Positions 35,634-38,099 of a DNA stretch of 38,099 nt are shown piece after piece; positions within the stretch are counted from its first letter, which is position 1, and each line of letters begins with the position of its first letter. This stretch comes from Microcaldota archaeon. Its GTDB lineage: Archaea; Micrarchaeota; Micrarchaeia; Micrarchaeales; CABMGC01. The notes under the pieces were generated by a model. That model was not told where the DNA came from. It made no database searches and saw only the letters and a list, made by a program, of their open reading frames with translations. The DNA is taken from positions 960 to 39,058 of the forward strand of contig JAJYVC010000003.1 in assembly GCA_021792235.1 (NCBI GenBank). Direction: 5' to 3'. The position numbers were made by a program, and so were the translations under genes.

Positions 35634-36950
35634 ATGCGGATATTTGGGATTAAGGATCGCCACGTTTCAGCAGATGGACAGTCTGAACTCAAGGCGCAGG
35701 CAAGGCCAGCAGAATCTCTGCAGGAGCCCAAAGGCGATGCGAAAAGACTCACGGATGATGCGACGCTGCTCCCCAAGCTTAAGGAATTTTATGTTCAGCT
35801 TGCGAGTCCGTTCATAAACAAGGAGGAAGAGGCAAAGCTCATAGCCCTAGCGCTTGTGGCTAAGGAGCATGTGATGCTCGTAAGCGAGCCAGGCACTGCG
35901 AAATCAGCGCTTGCGATAAGGGCAGGAGAGCTTACAGAATCCAAGGTGTTCAAGAAGCAGCTTAGCAAGTTCACCGATCCCGCGGAGCTCTTCGGCCCTC
36001 CAAATGCAAAGCTAATACTCGAAGAAGGCAAGTTCCAGATAGTGACCACAGGAATGCTGCCTGAAGCGGACATAGCATTCATAGATGAGATATTCAGGGG
36101 AGGATCTGCCATAAGGGACACGCTGTTGCTCATAATGAATGAGAGGGTTATGTTCAATGGCCAGGAGACTATTCCAGCACCTGTCAGAACGGTGATCAGC
36201 GCTACAAACTTCGTCTCATACGACGAAGAGGATCAGGCGCTCTACGATAGGTTCATGCTCAGGCACTTCATATCTCCGCTGGCCAAAAAGGATTGGGGAG
36301 GACTGGTTCAGGCTACATGGAATGTCGAATTCAACAGGACAGCCAGCGTCAAGGAACCTGTGCTTACTCTGGCAGACCTTGATGCGCTCTACGACAGACT
36401 AAGTAAGGTTAACAAATCCAACGTTAAGGATATACTTGAGAGTATATACGAAAAAGCCGAGGAGGTGCTTAAGATCCATATAACTGACAGGAGGAAGGGA
36501 AGGTCGCTGAAAATGATAGCGGCAAGCGCGCTGCTAGAGGGCAGGACCAAAACTACTGTAGAGGATCTGATGGTCCTGAAATACATAATACCTCACGATG
36601 AGGAAGAAGCTGCAAGAGTCACTGCAATGCTCGAAGATATAATATCTCCGGTAAACCACATAAATCGGCTGTCCAGGATAAACGAGAACATGGTTAGTGC
36701 AATTGACCAGTTCCGGCAGGATCCATCCGTTGTAAAAGATATAGCTCACGACCTGGAGGTTACTGCGAAGGCTTCCGAAGAGGCTAAAAAGCTCATAGGT
36801 CTTCATTCTGACAAGGAACTGAGGAGGACTGCAAGGGCTGTGATCAGATCTGCAAAGGAGCTATCATCCCTTCTCAGCGACCTGAAGGCGGAGAGGGAAG
36901 CAAAGGCTGCCGAGCTTACTGTGGTGGCGAGGAATGAGGTGTACGGCTGA
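35634..36950 (+). CDS. RavA-like MoxR-family AAA+ ATPase
   Basis: 'VMLVSEPGTAKSALAIRAGEL', 'ADIAFIDEIFRGGSAIRDTLLLIMNERVMFNGQETIPAPVRTVISATNFVSYDEEDQALYDRFMLRHFISPL'. Confidence 0.93.
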   Translation: MRIFGIKDRHVSADGQSELKAQARPAESLQEPKGDAKRLTDDATLLPKLKEFYVQLASPFINKEEEAKLIALALVAKEHVMLVSEPGTAKSALAIRAGELTESKVFKKQLSKFTDPAELFGPPNAKLILEEGKFQIVTTGMLPEADIAFIDEIFRGGSAIRDTLLLIMNERVMFNGQETIPAPVRTVISATNFVSYDEEDQALYDRFMLRHFISPLAKKDWGGLVQATWNVEFNRTASVKEPVLTLADLDALYDRLSKVNKSNVKDILESIYEKAEEVLKIHITDRRKGRSLKMIAASALLEGRTKTTVEDLMVLKYIIPHDEEEAARVTAMLEDIISPVNHINRLSRINENMVSAIDQFRQDPSVVKDIAHDLEVTAKASEEAKKLIGLHSDKELRRTARAVIRSAKELSSLLSDLKAEREAKAAELTVVARNEVYG

Positions 36951-38099
36951 TGGCCGTAGCCACCAAGAACGAGGAATTGAAGAAGCAGGGAAAGGTATCT
37001 GAAAGTTCCTTGAAGGGAATAGACCCGTCAGCACATGCAGACAAGTATCGTTCAGATGATATAAGTCATATCATAGAGCAGCTCACCGGAAACAAACTAT
37101 CAAGCGTAATGCTGAATGATATCTTCAACATGCTCTTCCTGCCACATCCAAGGCTCAGGGAGGGCTATCCGGAGCAGGACAAGGATTACTATGAGATGAT
37201 GTCAAGCCTTCTGCCACAGATACAGGCATCAGGCATAAAGTCTCGCACAGTGTCAAATGTGGAAGCTAGTACTGTGGCTACAGTGAACATAGCCATAAAC
37301 TTGATCAAGTCGCTGGAGGAGATGGCTGATGGACAGAATCCACGCGGACAGCAAGGCCAGCAGAACCAGCAGCAGTCCGGAGGGCAGCAGCAGAACGACG
37401 GATCACAATCAGGCCAGCAGTCTGGAAATCAGCAGAATGCAAACAGCCAGCAGGGCCGTCAGCAATCCCAGCAGAACCAGCAAGGCCAGCAGAATATGCA
37501 GCAATCAGCAAGCCTGAGCCAACGACAGGATTCGGATGACATAAATCCTGGCGATCAGGCTGATGCCGCGGAACTGCTCAAGAAGCTGCTGGAAAACAGC
37601 GCGATGATGAAGGAGCTGCAGAAGATGCTTGAAGACTTGCGCAAACAGATGCAACAACAATCCCGTTCAGGCATGATGTCCAACCTCTCAACCGGCCAGG
37701 TTCCGGAGAAGGCTGCCGAAGGCGCCATGAAGAAGGGCGGTGACCAGAATGAGAGTATGAAGGACCTTCAGGATCGCGCATCGCAGGCTGGAAAGGATCC
37801 CGGGAGCCTGGAGTTCAACAACTATGATGCCCTAGCATCGTATATCTCGAAGAGAACGGATATACGCGACCTGCTCAAAGTGCTTACCGGCATCTCCAAC
37901 CCTATGTCAACGACGAAGGATGACAGTCACTTTACAAGAGGCGAATATGGGGGATACGAGATAGGTTCGGATTTCAGATCCATAGCCGCATCAGCATACG
38001 CTTATCCGAAGGAGGTACTCTTTGCCCTGTACTCTCAGAAGAAGCTTCCGAAGTATGAACGGGTGGTTAGGGAGAATGAGAAGATAAGGTATGTCATAT
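36950..38099 (+). CDS. Partial: likely VWA-domain partner (ViaA/CoxE-like) of the RavA-like ATPase, with a Q/N-rich linker
   Basis: Own translation from ATG overlapping the ravA-like stop (TGATG): MAVATKNEELKKQGKVSESSLKGIDPSAHADKYRSDDISHIIEQL...ADGQNPRGQQGQQNQQQSGGQQQNDGSQSGQQSGNQQNANSQQGRQQSQQNQQGQQNMQQSASLSQ...KYERVVRENEKIRYVI, open to window end. The VWA domain itself is not visible in the window. Confidence 0.75.
   Translation, partial: MAVATKNEELKKQGKVSESSLKGIDPSAHADKYRSDDISHIIEQLTGNKLSSVMLNDIFNMLFLPHPRLREGYPEQDKDYYEMMSSLLPQIQASGIKSRTVSNVEASTVATVNIAINLIKSLEEMADGQNPRGQQGQQNQQQSGGQQQNDGSQSGQQSGNQQNANSQQGRQQSQQNQQGQQNMQQSASLSQRQDSDDINPGDQADAAELLKKLLENSAMMKELQKMLEDLRKQMQQQSRSGMMSNLSTGQVPEKAAEGAMKKGGDQNESMKDLQDRASQAGKDPGSLEFNNYDALASYISKRTDIRDLLKVLTGISNPMSTTKDDSHFTRGEYGGYEIGSDFRSIAASAYAYPKEVLFALYSQKKLPKYERVVRENEKIRYVI

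Noticed and set aside
37305-37517. Short ORFs on both strands over the Q/N-rich region
   Set aside because: Alternate-frame readings of CAG/CAR-rich sequence; the open plus-strand frame from 36950 explains the region.
37330-37530. Possible DNA tandem repeat/CRISPR-like array
   Set aside because: Irregular CAGCARR-type codon repetition within a coding frame; no fixed-length repeats and spacers.

Overview
Gene-dense archaeal chromosomal window. The single-repeat TBP, eL21, Rpo4, aEF-1beta, apgM, DUF655, DUF2070, leaderless-type TATA promoters and intron-containing tRNA fit a DPANN/Micrarchaeota-like acidophile or similar lineage; that placement is inference. I see about 31 protein genes and 4 tRNAs (Asp, Tyr with intron, Arg-CCT, Arg-GCG). 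No rRNA, CRISPR or transposase was seen. Two coding regions missing from the ORF track run off the window edges: a tyrosine recombinase next to tRNA-Asp (1..612, minus) and a Q/N-rich protein downstream of a RavA-like MoxR ATPase (36950..end, plus). The strongest findings are: (1) a 109-aa TATA-binding protein with only one of the two canonical repeats and no room for a second; (2) an apparent local regulon, in which a perfect or near-perfect TATC-N4-GATA palindrome lies upstream of each of three tandem GNAT-like genes and abuts the start codon of a divergent ACT-domain putative regulator; (3) a sucrose-phosphate phosphatase-like HAD fused N-terminally to a sucrose-phosphate synthase-like GT4, the reverse of the usual domain order; (4) a polytopic-membrane tandem-AAA (Cdc48/VAT-like) ATPase translationally coupled to an orphan NuoM-like subunit. 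All family calls come from motif recognition by eye; no database search was run.
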